A DNA stretch of 64,000 bases from Parapedobacter luteus (GTDB taxonomy: Bacteria > Bacteroidota > Bacteroidia > Sphingobacteriales > Sphingobacteriaceae), in contig NZ_FUYS01000007.1 in the NCBI RefSeq assembly GCF_900168055.1, forward strand, positions 124,001 through 188,000, in the 5' to 3' direction. Below are positions 37,458-45,790 of this stretch, in pieces. Under the pieces are notes generated by a model. It saw nothing but the letters and a program-made list of their open reading frames with translations. It was not told the origin of the DNA and searched no databases. Position 1 is the stretch's first letter. Each line of letters opens with the position of its first letter. A program made the position numbers and the translations under genes.

Positions 37458-37676
37458 TTAACGGTTTTCTGCCGACAATTTTTCAAGCGTATTATCGATA
37501 TAGGAAAATTCACCCGACTTGATTCCTTTTGCCATACTGACCAATAAATCCACTATTTCCATGGGCATTTGATAACTGATCAGCTCTTCCCTGAAAGTGG
37601 TGTCCTCCATACTAATGTGCTTCGCTCTGCCCACCGGGGTACATGCAGCAAGCGCCGTAAGCCAAATCAGGTACAT
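37458..37676 (-). pseudogene. C-terminal fragment of an NmrA/azoreductase-type NAD(P)-binding protein
   Basis: Only the tail of a short-chain dehydrogenase-like quinone or azo reductase remains: from about base 37630 the translation AKHISMEDTTFREELISYQM followed by EIVDLLVSMAKGIKSGEFSYIDN matches the end of that family in my memory. The nucleotide-binding two thirds are missing. The first 17 residues belong to unrelated DNA that also encodes the end of the neighbouring secreted protein in another frame, so a deletion or rearrangement joined the two here. No function expected. Confidence 0.55.
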
Positions 37677-38493
37677 CCGGAATTTGCGTCCATTTTTTCC
37701 GACCGAAATCGTATTGGTAAAACCGTATCAAGCCCGGAAAAACGACGGCAACCATCCGCCGGTCGTAAACAAAAGCTGTGATGGCTCCGTCTTGCAGTAC
37801 AAATTCCATTTCTTTTGAAGAAGGGAGCGAATGACCATATTTTTCCTCAAAGTCAATGTTGCGTGCTTCCCTATACACCGCAGGCAATTCGTAACGGTAG
37901 AATATCATTTTATCATCATGGACGGCAACGGTATACTCGCCGGCTTCATTTTCAAAGGAATACAGTTTTTTAAAAGGTCTTGTAACGTCTTCTTTTATTA
38001 AAGGTTTCACACCTTCATTGTTCAGCATACGTGAAAGATGTTCATGCATGTCGATTTTCAGCCATTTTTCCCCGTCTTTGACATAGGCAGCTATCCTTTC
38101 ATTTTCATATATCCAGATGTCCTTTTCCGTAGAATGGGGTGTCCTTATCCAATGCGTTATTTCATTCATCTTTATGCTATCGCTGAAAAGGAGGGTATCC
38201 TTAGGCTCGCCATAAAAGCCATGGAACACCATCTGGTTTTCCATCAAGATGTAGACTCTTCTGATATTGCCGTCCAATGCCTTGTAATCTTTCGGAAGGG
38301 GGATGCTGTCCATGAGCTGCCAATTCCGTTTTTTAAGGGCATAGATACGAAGTTTATCGTCTTCTGGTATTCCTACACACGTATGCCGAAGGGAGAAAAT
38401 ATTTTCATGATTGATCGTTGTTTGTGCGATCGCAAGAGAAAAATTTAACAGCATACCCCCCAATAACAGCAGGTATGCATTAATTTCTCTCAT
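37612..38493 (-). CDS. Secreted protein of unknown function
   Basis: About 293 residues from ATG 38493 with a signal peptide (MREINAYLLLLGGMLLNFSLAIAQ). An in-frame start eight codons earlier is also possible. The mature protein has repeating beta-type segments (WQLMDSIPLPKDYKALDG, ERIAAYVKDGEKWLKIDM) but no domain I recognise. Its 3' end overlaps the dehydrogenase fragment in a different frame and ends in YGACCMYPGGQSEAH, so the natural C-terminus may have been replaced at the junction. In the accessory island. Confidence 0.55.
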   Translation of the reverse strand: MREINAYLLLLGGMLLNFSLAIAQTTINHENIFSLRHTCVGIPEDDKLRIYALKKRNWQLMDSIPLPKDYKALDGNIRRVYILMENQMVFHGFYGEPKDTLLFSDSIKMNEITHWIRTPHSTEKDIWIYENERIAAYVKDGEKWLKIDMHEHLSRMLNNEGVKPLIKEDVTRPFKKLYSFENEAGEYTVAVHDDKMIFYRYELPAVYREARNIDFEEKYGHSLPSSKEMEFVLQDGAITAFVYDRRMVAVVFPGLIRFYQYDFGRKKWTQIPDVPDLAYGACCMYPGGQSEAH

Positions 38494-38656
38494 TCCTTGT
38501 TTAAATTTAAATGTCATTTTACAAAACTAAGGTTGCATACGATGTAAAAAAATCCCTGATTTTCGGGATTCATGTAAATGGACCGGCTTGCTATTTTTGA
38601 ATCGTAAAGTTTGGCATATGGTATCCCGGAGCATTATGTTTGGTAGGTTTAGCCGT

Positions 38657-38899
38657 TTAATTAGATGATAAGATGATAGAAGCTGATTTGATCTCTTTTT
38701 TCTCGGTATTTTGTCTAATGATTCCCGGTATGGAAAATGAGATTTTGCGGGTTTCGGCTATGGCCTTTTTCATTTCATCCGCTTCACGCTTAGAGAGGAT
38801 GCCCACGAAGTCGTTTATGCTCAACTTCCCTTTGGTCGGTTTTTTTAGTGTTTGGTCGATGAAATCCTCGATAGCAGCCAGCTTCGACTCGCTCTCCAT
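38657..38899 (-). CDS. Small antitoxin-like protein, no toxin partner
   Basis: An 80-residue charged protein (MESESKLAAIEDFIDQTLKK). The middle KLSINDFVGILSKREADEMKKAI resembles the C-terminal toxin-binding helix of VapB/Phd-style antitoxins from Bacteroidota, but similarity is weak and judged by eye. The 140 bases downstream contain no toxin frame, so if it is an antitoxin it is an orphan. Base composition is AT-rich as in the rest of the island. Confidence 0.4.
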   Translation of the reverse strand: MESESKLAAIEDFIDQTLKKPTKGKLSINDFVGILSKREADEMKKAIAETRKISFSIPGIIRQNTEKKEIKSASIILSSN

Positions 38900-39203
38900 G
38901 AAACAACGAGGCCACCGATTAGATGCTGTTTTCAGGATTTACTTAACGTATCCCCGTGTCTCTTCATAAATTCGCTGTTTAATCAGTTTAAACTTGAGTA
39001 GCTGACTGCACATTGATGCAAATTATTGACGCCGATGCTACCCCGACATCGGATACCCAAAGAATTAGGAATGTTATAGAAACCCTCCGGAAGAAAACGT
39101 GAAACAGGCTTGGATTTCAGGAAATGGAAGGCTTACTATTCTATTTTTTTTTTATTTTGCTTTTTATAACAAATCCTTTTTATTACAATTAGTATTGCTG
39201 CCT
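38900..39203. other. 304-base gap with hairpin and a possible gene remnant
   Basis: Contains CCGATG (39033-39038) and CATCGG (39048-39053), a six-pair hairpin without a U-run. A short open frame 39016-39102 (MQIIDADATPTSDTQRI, then RNVIETLRKKT) looks protein-like but stands alone, so it may be the tail of a lost gene. The region near 39139-39200 is very T-rich and could hold the promoter of the esterase gene. Confidence 0.35.
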
Positions 39204-40460
39204 ATGTTTAAGCCCTTATCTACATACATCTGTTTACCTGTTTTTTTTCTTGCCATGTTAAGTCTGGAATGTGTCTCCCAAAATGCCACGGAACAACTTG
39301 CGGACCGCTTAAATACTCACGTCATCCCCATAATGTTCGGCGGGGATAGATTCGATCATACCAAAATTTCGGACAAGTTGGAGAATTACAGTATAATCGG
39401 TCTGGGGGAAGCAACTCACGGCACCAAGGAGTTTTTTGAAGGCAAGGCGGATATTATACTTACCCTGATAAAAAAAGGCATCGTTAAGACAGTTTATTTT
39501 GAAAGTGATTACGTAGGTCTTACCGCGCTCAATGACTTTTTACGCGACCCGAACCGAAACGATCTGAAAGAGGCCGTCAGGCAATCCGGACTTTTCGGCA
39601 TCTATAAAACAAAGGAAGTTTATAACATGCTGGAAGGCATTAAAGCTTACAACATGGGCTGTAAAGAAGTAAACAGGGTTTCTGTCTATGGAATAGACAT
39701 GTATGTGCCCCATATTTCCCGCGGAATACGGAACATACTGACGTCCTATTCCGTGGATATTGAAACAAAGCAACAATTAAAATTGCTCGATTCCCTTTTT
39801 AAAGAACATTCATATGAGTATACTGTTCCGGTATCAAAAACTGTAGAAGCCGCCAACGAAAGGCTTTTTAAAACACTGGATTCAATATCCGAAAACCATA
39901 AAGACAAGGAATTAACTTTGTACACGATACTACTCAAGCGCGGCATTCAAATTAGGGCCGTGAAGAATGCGAAGCAGGTAAGGGATATAAGAGACCAGTT
40001 GATGGCCAGCAATATTATATGGATACACGAAAATATCGCTCCGGAAGGTAACGGGGTGGTATGGGCGCACAACGGCCATATCGCAAACACAAAACTGAGT
40101 GCATCCTACCGAATGGGATACTACCTGAAACAGCATTTTAATGACCGATATTATGCGTTGGCATTTACGTTTAACGAAGGCAGTGTGCGTTTTTTCGGAA
40201 AGTCGGTGCATTACCCGGCCACTTCAAAGAAAAATGCAATAGAGTATGTTTTCGCCAGATGCAAGCCAAAAAATTTTTTCTTGGATCTCAACGAAATTCG
40301 ACATGACAGGAATCTCGCTAAGCAGCTGTCTAGATTTCCCTACATGAGATCAATCGGTGCCACGGAACTAAAACAGTCGTTCTTTTATATACCATTGCTT
40401 AAGGCATTTGACGGAGTAGTATTTTATAACAGTACCAATATGACAAAAGGCTTAAACTAG
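39204..40460 (+). CDS. Erythromycin esterase-family hydrolase, exported
   Basis: 418 residues from ATG 39204 (MFKPLSTYICLPVFFLAMLS, signal peptide ending near ECVSQ). Family motifs: IIGLGEATHGTKEFFEGK, the ESDY block, YGIDMYVPH, and WAHNGHIANTKLS with the conserved histidines. EreA-type members hydrolyse macrolide lactones, but most family members in Bacteroidota have unknown substrates, so resistance should not be assumed. The frame extends upstream to a GTG at 39099 without similarity. It is the only large plus-strand gene in the left half of the island. Confidence 0.82.
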   Translation: MFKPLSTYICLPVFFLAMLSLECVSQNATEQLADRLNTHVIPIMFGGDRFDHTKISDKLENYSIIGLGEATHGTKEFFEGKADIILTLIKKGIVKTVYFESDYVGLTALNDFLRDPNRNDLKEAVRQSGLFGIYKTKEVYNMLEGIKAYNMGCKEVNRVSVYGIDMYVPHISRGIRNILTSYSVDIETKQQLKLLDSLFKEHSYEYTVPVSKTVEAANERLFKTLDSISENHKDKELTLYTILLKRGIQIRAVKNAKQVRDIRDQLMASNIIWIHENIAPEGNGVVWAHNGHIANTKLSASYRMGYYLKQHFNDRYYALAFTFNEGSVRFFGKSVHYPATSKKNAIEYVFARCKPKNFFLDLNEIRHDRNLAKQLSRFPYMRSIGATELKQSFFYIPLLKAFDGVVFYNSTNMTKGLN

Positions 40461-40666
40461 ATAGCATTTTTGAAGTTTGACGTTAACACGTAGGCGTTCA
40501 GATAAGAGTTCCGTAGGTCGCTATCTATGTACATTCCCATTTCTTTTATCAGGAAGTCACCTAAATCGTTCACGTCACAAAATTCAGACATAAAGCTGTC
40601 TATTCCTTCTTTTTGGCTGGGGGAAACCCCATAATAGGAAAAGCTTGCTATTAAATAAGAATTCAA
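40457..40666 (-). CDS. Possible small protein, TTG start
   Basis: 69 residues (MNSYLIASFSYYGVSPSQKE at the start), soluble, acidic and without low complexity. It starts 17 bases after the alpha/beta-hydrolase stop on the same strand and overlaps the end of the convergent esterase gene by four bases. No ATG is available and the open frame extends back a few codons, so it may be a remnant. No recognisable domain. Confidence 0.35.
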   Translation of the reverse strand: MNSYLIASFSYYGVSPSQKEGIDSFMSEFCDVNDLGDFLIKEMGMYIDSDLRNSYLNAYVLTSNFKNAI

Positions 40667-40682
40667 TTTAAAGCCATGGCGC

Positions 40683-41630
40683 TTAATTTGATTTTATCCA
40701 CTTGTCAACATCGGCAATGACTTCTTTCCAATTAGACTGGTTGTTTTCGTTAAAGAAGTTGTGATTCAGTCCATTGTATTTTTTTATTGTTATATTTTTA
40801 TTTTTCCATTTCAGGGTATGGAACATATCACATTGCACACAAGACTTATCCTTATCCCCATAGACAATCAACAATGGCTTTCGCGTGCTTGCTATTGAAA
40901 TCATAGGCGAATAGGAATAGGACTTCCAGGTTTTATAAGAATCCCCCATTTCAAACTCAACCTCCAGTCTATCCGGACTATCGTTACGGTACAAAATATT
41001 ATTATACGCCGCGGAATCTATACCCGCATAAAACATTCTACCTAATGGGGAGGCCGACATATAAACAAATTTGTCTATTACAGGGGTTTGAACCATTTCT
41101 GCAACTATTCTGGCTCCCTGCGAGTGACCCATCAGGATGATCTCCGACGGCTTAAGTTGTTTTTTTGCTTGCTTGATCAGCTTGGGCAAATTATCAACAA
41201 AATATTCAATAGTATTCTTTTTTGAAAACTTCGCAAACAACTCATTGCTGCCGCTAAAATTAAAATATCTGGTCTCCGGATCTAGGTCATTCTGCTCAAC
41301 GACCGCAGGGATATGGGGTTTTGAGACAAATAGATAATTGTAGCTAACGCTATCTGAAACAATATCATGATGGAACAAAAAATAATAATTGGAGTCCGCA
41401 GCTGCACGGACCGCTAATGGGTAGCTTCCAGACCCCGTCAAAAAAATTATCAGAGGCTTTCCTTTTTCACTGCCAACAAGCAAACTTTCCAACGCCAACT
41501 CATCAGTGTTATCTCGTTCTGCGGGAACCACGTACAAATTGTCTTTAATAGCGGTATATTTATGGTTGCTGACACATGCGTTCGAGAGCATTAGAATTAT
41601 ACAAAGCAATCGGTTGTTGGTTTTACTCAT
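40683..41630 (-). CDS. Alpha/beta-hydrolase lipoprotein
   Basis: 315 residues with a lipoprotein signal (LMLSNAC, Cys at about 19). Nucleophile elbow GHSQG (near 168-172), acid residue in IVYGDKDKS and histidine in GLNHNFF form a plausible triad. Similar folds act as dienelactone-hydrolase or peptidase-like esterases. In the unmutated reading of the DUF6624 fragment upstream, that stop would overlap this ATG as ATGA, so the two were once coupled. Substrate unknown. AT-rich compared with the pigment genes. Confidence 0.75.
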   Translation of the reverse strand: MSKTNNRLLCIILMLSNACVSNHKYTAIKDNLYVVPAERDNTDELALESLLVGSEKGKPLIIFLTGSGSYPLAVRAAADSNYYFLFHHDIVSDSVSYNYLFVSKPHIPAVVEQNDLDPETRYFNFSGSNELFAKFSKKNTIEYFVDNLPKLIKQAKKQLKPSEIILMGHSQGARIVAEMVQTPVIDKFVYMSASPLGRMFYAGIDSAAYNNILYRNDSPDRLEVEFEMGDSYKTWKSYSYSPMISIASTRKPLLIVYGDKDKSCVQCDMFHTLKWKNKNITIKKYNGLNHNFFNENNQSNWKEVIADVDKWIKSN

Positions 41631-41829
41631 CTTAATCTAATATGAAACTCCAAATTCTCTTTCTCGGGATCCTCAAGCGGCAGTACGTAGTACTCCCCGT
41701 TTCGGGGTCGCGTCCCATATGACTGCCATAGATTTGCTTTTTTCCCTGCCGTAGCGCCACCCTGTCTTCCAGCAATGCGAGGTCAAGCTCATTGGCATTT
41801 CCTTTCACGGCCTCGCGCTTCATCGGCAC
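41627..41829 (-). pseudogene. DUF6624 C-terminal fragment with a one-base frameshift
   Basis: The frame reads ELDLALLEDRVALRQGKKQI, then YGSHMGRDPETG, the C-terminal hallmark of DUF6624 proteins, then goes off as STTYCRLRIPR. Adding one G in the GGGG run near 41697-41700 restores EYYVLPLEDPEKENLEFH, the expected family ending, and a TGA at 41629-41627 that overlaps the hydrolase ATG as ATGA. The N-terminal two thirds of the family are absent. Thus it is both truncated and frameshifted. Confidence 0.6.
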
Positions 41830-41960
41830 GCTTCAATTCTTCGGAATTGCGCCCCTATTTCTTTAGAAGTTAGTGGTTTTATAAGCATGCCATCCTTGTT
41901 ACCAAAAGTACAAAAAACGTTTTCAGGCACCACTCCGCGATTGTACCGGCATTGAGCCAT
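41820..41960 (-). CDS. Short open frame of 46 residues, possible remnant
   Basis: Starts at an ATG seven bases after the TlpA-like stop and reads MAQCRYNRGVVPENVFCTFG followed by NKDGMLIKPLTSKEIGAQF, ending RRIEACR. It overlaps the 5' end of the DUF6624 fragment in another frame. Composition looks protein-like and the position suggests translation after the TlpA gene, but there is no family match I know. It could be a small protein or the tail of a deleted gene. Confidence 0.3.
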   Translation of the reverse strand: MAQCRYNRGVVPENVFCTFGNKDGMLIKPLTSKEIGAQFRRIEACR

Positions 41961-41967
41961 ATCCCCT

Positions 41968-43452
41968 TCACCCGACAAGCCAGATCATCAGCTCCAGAAG
42001 GCCCCGGTTCTTGTCGTTGATAAGGAAGTCTCTGAACACGATCCGCCCATCTTTATCAATAAGGTAATTCGTGGGCGCCGCTTCAGCGATCAAATTCCCA
42101 CGTTCATCTGGGGAATCTTTCATCGGAATGAAAGAGGTACTCCCTTTTTTGATGAATGGCATGACATAGTCATCTTGGTCATGTACGATATTCACACCGA
42201 TATATGCGATTTCATGCTGCCCCTTCATTTTTTGCAAAACAGCTTCAAAGTGGGGGAACTCGGCATGGCAAGGCCCGCAGGTGGGAAACCAGAATGTCAG
42301 CAGTATAGTCTTGCCACGGAAATCGCTTAGTTTAATTGGTTGATGGTCGATATAACTGGTGCCGCGTAAATCGGTAGCTGCAGGAGCCTCTTTCAATAAG
42401 GCAGACTTTATGAAATCCTTGACTTGCTGTCTATCCATGCCGACAGACACCCCCAAAGATTCCGTCTTTTCGTAAACGACGATGTCGGGATTGGCTAGAA
42501 AGAACATTTTGAGCACGTCCATGGAACGGCGTTGTTCGCCTTGTGATGCGAAGGCATCGGCTTTTAGCAAGACCGCCCTGCGCGAAATCGCGGAAATGCT
42601 GGATGCTACCGCAACGCTGAGGGAATCTATTGCTTCATCAGTTCTTCCTGACTTCAATAGCCCTTCCGACCGTAGTAACTTTTGAGCACCACGCAGACGG
42701 GGTAGCCAGGCGCTATCGGCATGTTGCTCCCAGATTCTTTTGGCCAGAGCTTCGGCAGCCTCCAGGTCACTGTCGACCAGCACATCAAAATAATCGGACA
42801 TTCCCGAACGGGCAAAGCTGAATTCCCCAATCGGATAGCGTTCCGAAAGCTCCCGGTAATAGGCGATTTTCTTAAGCGTGTCGGTTTCTTTGTCCGCAAG
42901 CCAATAAAGTGCCTTAGCAGCCGTTCCATCGCCTGCGAAATCCCTTGTTACCGCGTTCATTTTTTCCGTGTAGGTCGCCTGATCATACATTCCATAGCTG
43001 TTGGCCTCGTAAAATGCATAATCCGGATTCTCCGGCTCCATTTCGCTCGCTTTGGCTAAATAGACCGTGCCAAGTTGATAGTCCCCCCAGCGCCCCGCGT
43101 CTATGCCGTACAGCATATAGACTTCAGCTTGGTTGGAATCAGCCTCCAACGCGTATTCGAGCCATCGCCTTGCTTCGGGATGGCTACGATAAAATAAAGC
43201 CTTTCCCAGCGTGTATGGAATTGTGGGGGATGCCGGAAATTTCTCCCGCAGTTTTTCGTACTGCGAAATCAGCGTATCCATGTTGCTTTTAGCCTGTTCG
43301 ATGAATTCTTGATGTAGTTCCAGGCTATCCGGATATTGCTCAAGTTTTTTAAGCAATTCGGGGTCCTGGGCAAAAAGAAGTCCGGATTTAAAAATTAGCT
43401 GGGCCAACAATGCAAAACCGACCGATATTTTAATTGTGATACGCATTATCAT
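41968..43452 (-). CDS. TlpA/ResA-type thiol-disulfide protein with N-terminal TPR-like region
   Basis: 494 residues: signal peptide (about 1-28, ending LLFAQ), a helical repeat region of TPR-like units (about 35-330, for example YTLGKALFYRSHPEARRWL and YLAKASEMEPENPDYAFY), then a thioredoxin-like domain from about 355 with LTFWFPTCGPCHAEFPHF, the redox CGPC pair, and APTNYLIDKDGRIVFRD. Periplasmic. Such fusions are common in Bacteroidota and often adjoin SusCD or peptidase genes; here the neighbours are unrelated. Redox role likely, partner unknown. Confidence 0.87.
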   Translation of the reverse strand: MIMRITIKISVGFALLAQLIFKSGLLFAQDPELLKKLEQYPDSLELHQEFIEQAKSNMDTLISQYEKLREKFPASPTIPYTLGKALFYRSHPEARRWLEYALEADSNQAEVYMLYGIDAGRWGDYQLGTVYLAKASEMEPENPDYAFYEANSYGMYDQATYTEKMNAVTRDFAGDGTAAKALYWLADKETDTLKKIAYYRELSERYPIGEFSFARSGMSDYFDVLVDSDLEAAEALAKRIWEQHADSAWLPRLRGAQKLLRSEGLLKSGRTDEAIDSLSVAVASSISAISRRAVLLKADAFASQGEQRRSMDVLKMFFLANPDIVVYEKTESLGVSVGMDRQQVKDFIKSALLKEAPAATDLRGTSYIDHQPIKLSDFRGKTILLTFWFPTCGPCHAEFPHFEAVLQKMKGQHEIAYIGVNIVHDQDDYVMPFIKKGSTSFIPMKDSPDERGNLIAEAAPTNYLIDKDGRIVFRDFLINDKNRGLLELMIWLVG

Positions 43453-43496
43453 CTGTTTATGGCAAATTTATTAATAATATTGTCAATCATTGTCGC

Positions 43497-43802
43497 CTAC
43501 CACTCAATGATATTGTCGTCCGATAAAAGCAAATCCTTTGCCGAGGTCGAGCAAGAATTTTCTTGTCGATAGCGGAAGAGCCAAATGAACACGCCTGAAA
43601 ATGCGGGCGCTACCTCGGGCAAGGTGACGCCATTGGCATTTACATCGGTCATAAGTTCGTTGAGCTCCCGGAAACCGTTGCCGTTCCTGGCTATGCCGAT
43701 ATACAGCAAACGGTCGCCATTCCGGTATTCCATGCCCGGCAGGATGTGCAAGATGACACACGGTTCCACCATTCCCGCAGACCCTCCCATTGTATGCGGC
43801 AC
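43497..43802 (-). CDS. Protein of unknown function, 101 residues
   Basis: Begins with a GTG at 43802 or an ATG at 43790, lacks a signal peptide, and reads like the inside of a larger protein (MEYRNGDRLLYIGIARNGNG). It starts six bases after the lipoprotein gene stop and is followed after 44 bases by the TlpA-like gene, so all three could be one unit. It may be a fragment or a separate small protein; I cannot tell. Confidence 0.4.
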   Translation of the reverse strand: MPHTMGGSAGMVEPCVILHILPGMEYRNGDRLLYIGIARNGNGFRELNELMTDVNANGVTLPEVAPAFSGVFIWLFRYRQENSCSTSAKDLLLSDDNIIEW

Positions 43803-43808
43803 ATTTCG

Positions 43809-44300
43809 TTATTCCTTTCTGTAAAGGGGCACAATTCTTCCATGCGCTTCCGTTTGGGGCGCTTCGCTATTGAATGTCACCTCAACTAAAAGGGACTGTG
43901 GGCACGGTCTGTAAACGACTTCCCCCGTAAAAGCGATAGTGTCAAGTGGTTGGTCAGCTATCTGCATGAAAAGGGTGTCGGCAGGATAGACGTAACTGAA
44001 AAAATGGATGTCCCCCCGGTTTTCCGCTATGCCCTGATGGGCTGGTTCAAGTGCGCTGCCCGCCCCTTTCCTGAACAATTTGAGTTCGGTGGTATCATAG
44101 ACCGGGCTATCGGAGAAAAATAGGTCTGCCCCCGATTCCTTACCAAGCACGACAAACCGCAGGGTATCGGGATTGAGATGCGCTAAACAGGCAACATCGG
44201 CCACATCGGAATCGTTTTTGGAACAGGAAGCCATTAGCATGCCGATAGCGGCGATTGAGCAAAATGCCTTGAATAACGTTTTTGTTTTGAAACTATTCAT
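43809..44300 (-). CDS. Lipoprotein of unknown function
   Basis: 163 residues with a clear lipoprotein signal (MNSFKTKTLFKAFCSIAAIG, then MLMASC; Cys at about 26). The mature part is beta-rich (LRFVVLGKESGADLFFSDSP) with no domain I recognise. First gene of a minus-strand set with the 101-residue protein and the TlpA-like protein. Diverges from the next small lipoprotein gene. Confidence 0.65.
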   Translation of the reverse strand: MNSFKTKTLFKAFCSIAAIGMLMASCSKNDSDVADVACLAHLNPDTLRFVVLGKESGADLFFSDSPVYDTTELKLFRKGAGSALEPAHQGIAENRGDIHFFSYVYPADTLFMQIADQPLDTIAFTGEVVYRPCPQSLLVEVTFNSEAPQTEAHGRIVPLYRKE

Positions 44301-44454
44301 GATGCAGGCAATTTTTATTATGAGCGTTTGACTAATCGGTGTTAATCGGTGTGGGTGTGTATTCTAAACGTATGAATGGCGGAAATCGCTACACCGCTAC
44401 TCGTTGCATCGGAGTCTGGTGCCTTGCCGAAAATTACAGGGAGTAATTCGCGTC

Positions 44455-44778
44455 ATGAAAACTATATTTCGCCTTTTCTTTTTATCGGTCGTATTGTACG
44501 GTTGTCAGCCAACGGGAAATGCATCGGCACTCCAAAGCAGGGATTCCACCGCTACGAACCCCCCTATGGATTCCGTTCTGATGGCACTTTCAAGTACGCC
44601 AGATAGTTTAAGGACACCCGAAAAAAAGGAAACGATAAGGAAGATTCAATTGATGGTTGCTAAGTACGTGGAACTCAAAGACGGCATGTTTTCCTTTACT
44701 TTACCGAAAGAGGAATTTGTGGAAAAAACCGGCCTTGGTATCGAATATTATGATGTCATAACATTGCTGTCCACTTAA
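44455..44778 (+). CDS. Small lipoprotein of unknown function
   Basis: 107 residues from ATG 44455 with lipobox VLYGC (Cys at 17 of MKTIFRLFFLSVVLYGCQP). The mature part is helical and polar, with TPEKKETIRKIQLMVAKYVE and EEFVEKTGLGIEYYDVITLL. A start 51 bases upstream would spoil the signal peptide, so 44455 is chosen. It lies 84 bases before the Rpn gene on the same strand. No known function. Confidence 0.6.
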   Translation: MKTIFRLFFLSVVLYGCQPTGNASALQSRDSTATNPPMDSVLMALSSTPDSLRTPEKKETIRKIQLMVAKYVELKDGMFSFTLPKEEFVEKTGLGIEYYDVITLLST

Positions 44779-44862
44779 AAGATATTGAGGAACAGCAATG
44801 ATTGATTTTAATAGACTTGATCGTTTCACGCAAATATAAGTTGGAAATCTTAAATTTGTCCT

Positions 44863-45768
44863 ATGACCAATCCACAACAACCGAAAGTGGGCTTGTACAT
44901 TGACCCTCTTACAGATTTTGGTTTCAAAAAGCTCTTCGGAACCGAACCCAACAAGGACTTGCTCATTGCCTTGCTCAATAGCATTTTCCGCGGGCGCAAG
45001 AACATCGTTGATTTGACGTACAACAAAAACGAGCATCACGGCGAAACTAAGGACGAGGGGGCGGCCATCTTCGACCTCACCTGTACCGGGGATGATGGCG
45101 AGCGCTTCATTATAGAGGTGCAACGCGGCAAGCAGGGCAATTTCAAGCAGCGCGCCGTATTCTACACCAGTCGTCTTATCACCGAACAGGCACCCAAGGG
45201 CCGCCGCTCCGAGTGGGCCTATGACGTAAAAGAGGTATACCTCATAGCCTTGTTGGAAGACTTCACGCTGGACGCTATGGGTGACGGCCGCTATTTGCAC
45301 GATATTTGTTTGAGCGAGAGGGAGACAGGAAAAGTTTTCTACGATGGATTGGGGTATATATTCATCGAATTGGTTAATTTTGTAAAAACGGAGGATGAAG
45401 CCGAGACAGACCTTGAAAGGTGGCTCTATGTATTGAAAAACATGAGCAGCATGGATAAGGTGTCGATCTACACCCGCAAGCCGATTTTCGAGAAACTGTT
45501 TAACGTGGCGGAGTACGCCAATTTAACAAAGGAGGAAAAGGCCATGTATGATGCAAGTCTGAAACGCAAATGGGATAACAAAGCCGTGTTGGATTACGCG
45601 GTCAGCGAAGCCGTAAAGGAGGCTACTACTAAAACCCGCGAAGAAGAACGCGCTAAGGCAGAGGCAGAGAAACTGAAATCAGCCTTAAAGATGAAACAAA
45701 GTGGTTTTGATGTCTACATGATTGCAGACATACTTGAGTTGCCCGTGGAGAAAGTGGAAAAACTTTAG
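44863..45768 (+). CDS. Rpn-family nuclease (PD-(D/E)XK, recombination-promoting, transposase-like)
   Basis: 301 residues. The N-terminal 200 form a PD-(D/E)XK nuclease: LTDFGFKKLFGTEPNKDLLI, active-site D71 in AIFDLTCTG, and E85-V-Q87 in FIIEVQRGK. Such proteins are annotated Rpn or PD-(D/E)XK nuclease family transposase. The last 75 residues are a charged helical linker (EATTKTREEERAKAEAEKLK) and a small helix-turn-helix-like end (FDVYMIADILELPVEKVEKL). An internal in-frame ATG at 45544 is preceded by AAAGGAGG eight bases upstream and would give this tail alone (74 residues). A second copy of the tail follows at 45791. Rpn proteins act as toxic nucleases, and in E. coli the tail made from an internal start is reported to inhibit the long form. 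Confidence 0.87.
   Translation: MTNPQQPKVGLYIDPLTDFGFKKLFGTEPNKDLLIALLNSIFRGRKNIVDLTYNKNEHHGETKDEGAAIFDLTCTGDDGERFIIEVQRGKQGNFKQRAVFYTSRLITEQAPKGRRSEWAYDVKEVYLIALLEDFTLDAMGDGRYLHDICLSERETGKVFYDGLGYIFIELVNFVKTEDEAETDLERWLYVLKNMSSMDKVSIYTRKPIFEKLFNVAEYANLTKEEKAMYDASLKRKWDNKAVLDYAVSEAVKEATTKTREEERAKAEAEKLKSALKMKQSGFDVYMIADILELPVEKVEKL
45544..45768 (+). other. Possible internal gene for the Rpn C-terminal tail
   Basis: In-frame ATG at 45544 (Rpn residue 228) with AAAGGAGG at 45528-45535, eight bases before it. The 74-residue product MYDASLKRKWDNKAVLDYAV and onward is the same segment that is duplicated downstream. Bacteroidota rarely use Shine-Dalgarno sites, and the codons (LTKEEKAM) are conserved protein sequence, so the site could be chance. 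Confidence 0.4.
45589..45644 (+). repeat. 56-base direct repeat, copy 1
   Basis: Identical to 45836-45891 over 56 bases, starting TTGGATTACGCGGTCAGCGA, with near-identity continuing some 20 bases beyond. Offset 247 bp. It lies within the Rpn tail. Confidence 0.9.
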
Positions 45769-45790
45769 CGTCGCTTAATATGCCAGCCTT

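Noticed and set aside
39016-39102. 28-residue open frame before the esterase gene
   Set aside because: Too short and without partner or family; kept only as a note in the gap description.
39204-40460. Macrolide resistance gene
   Set aside because: The family match is to erythromycin esterases in general; the protein carries an export signal and no resistance-gene context, so a resistance claim is not supported.
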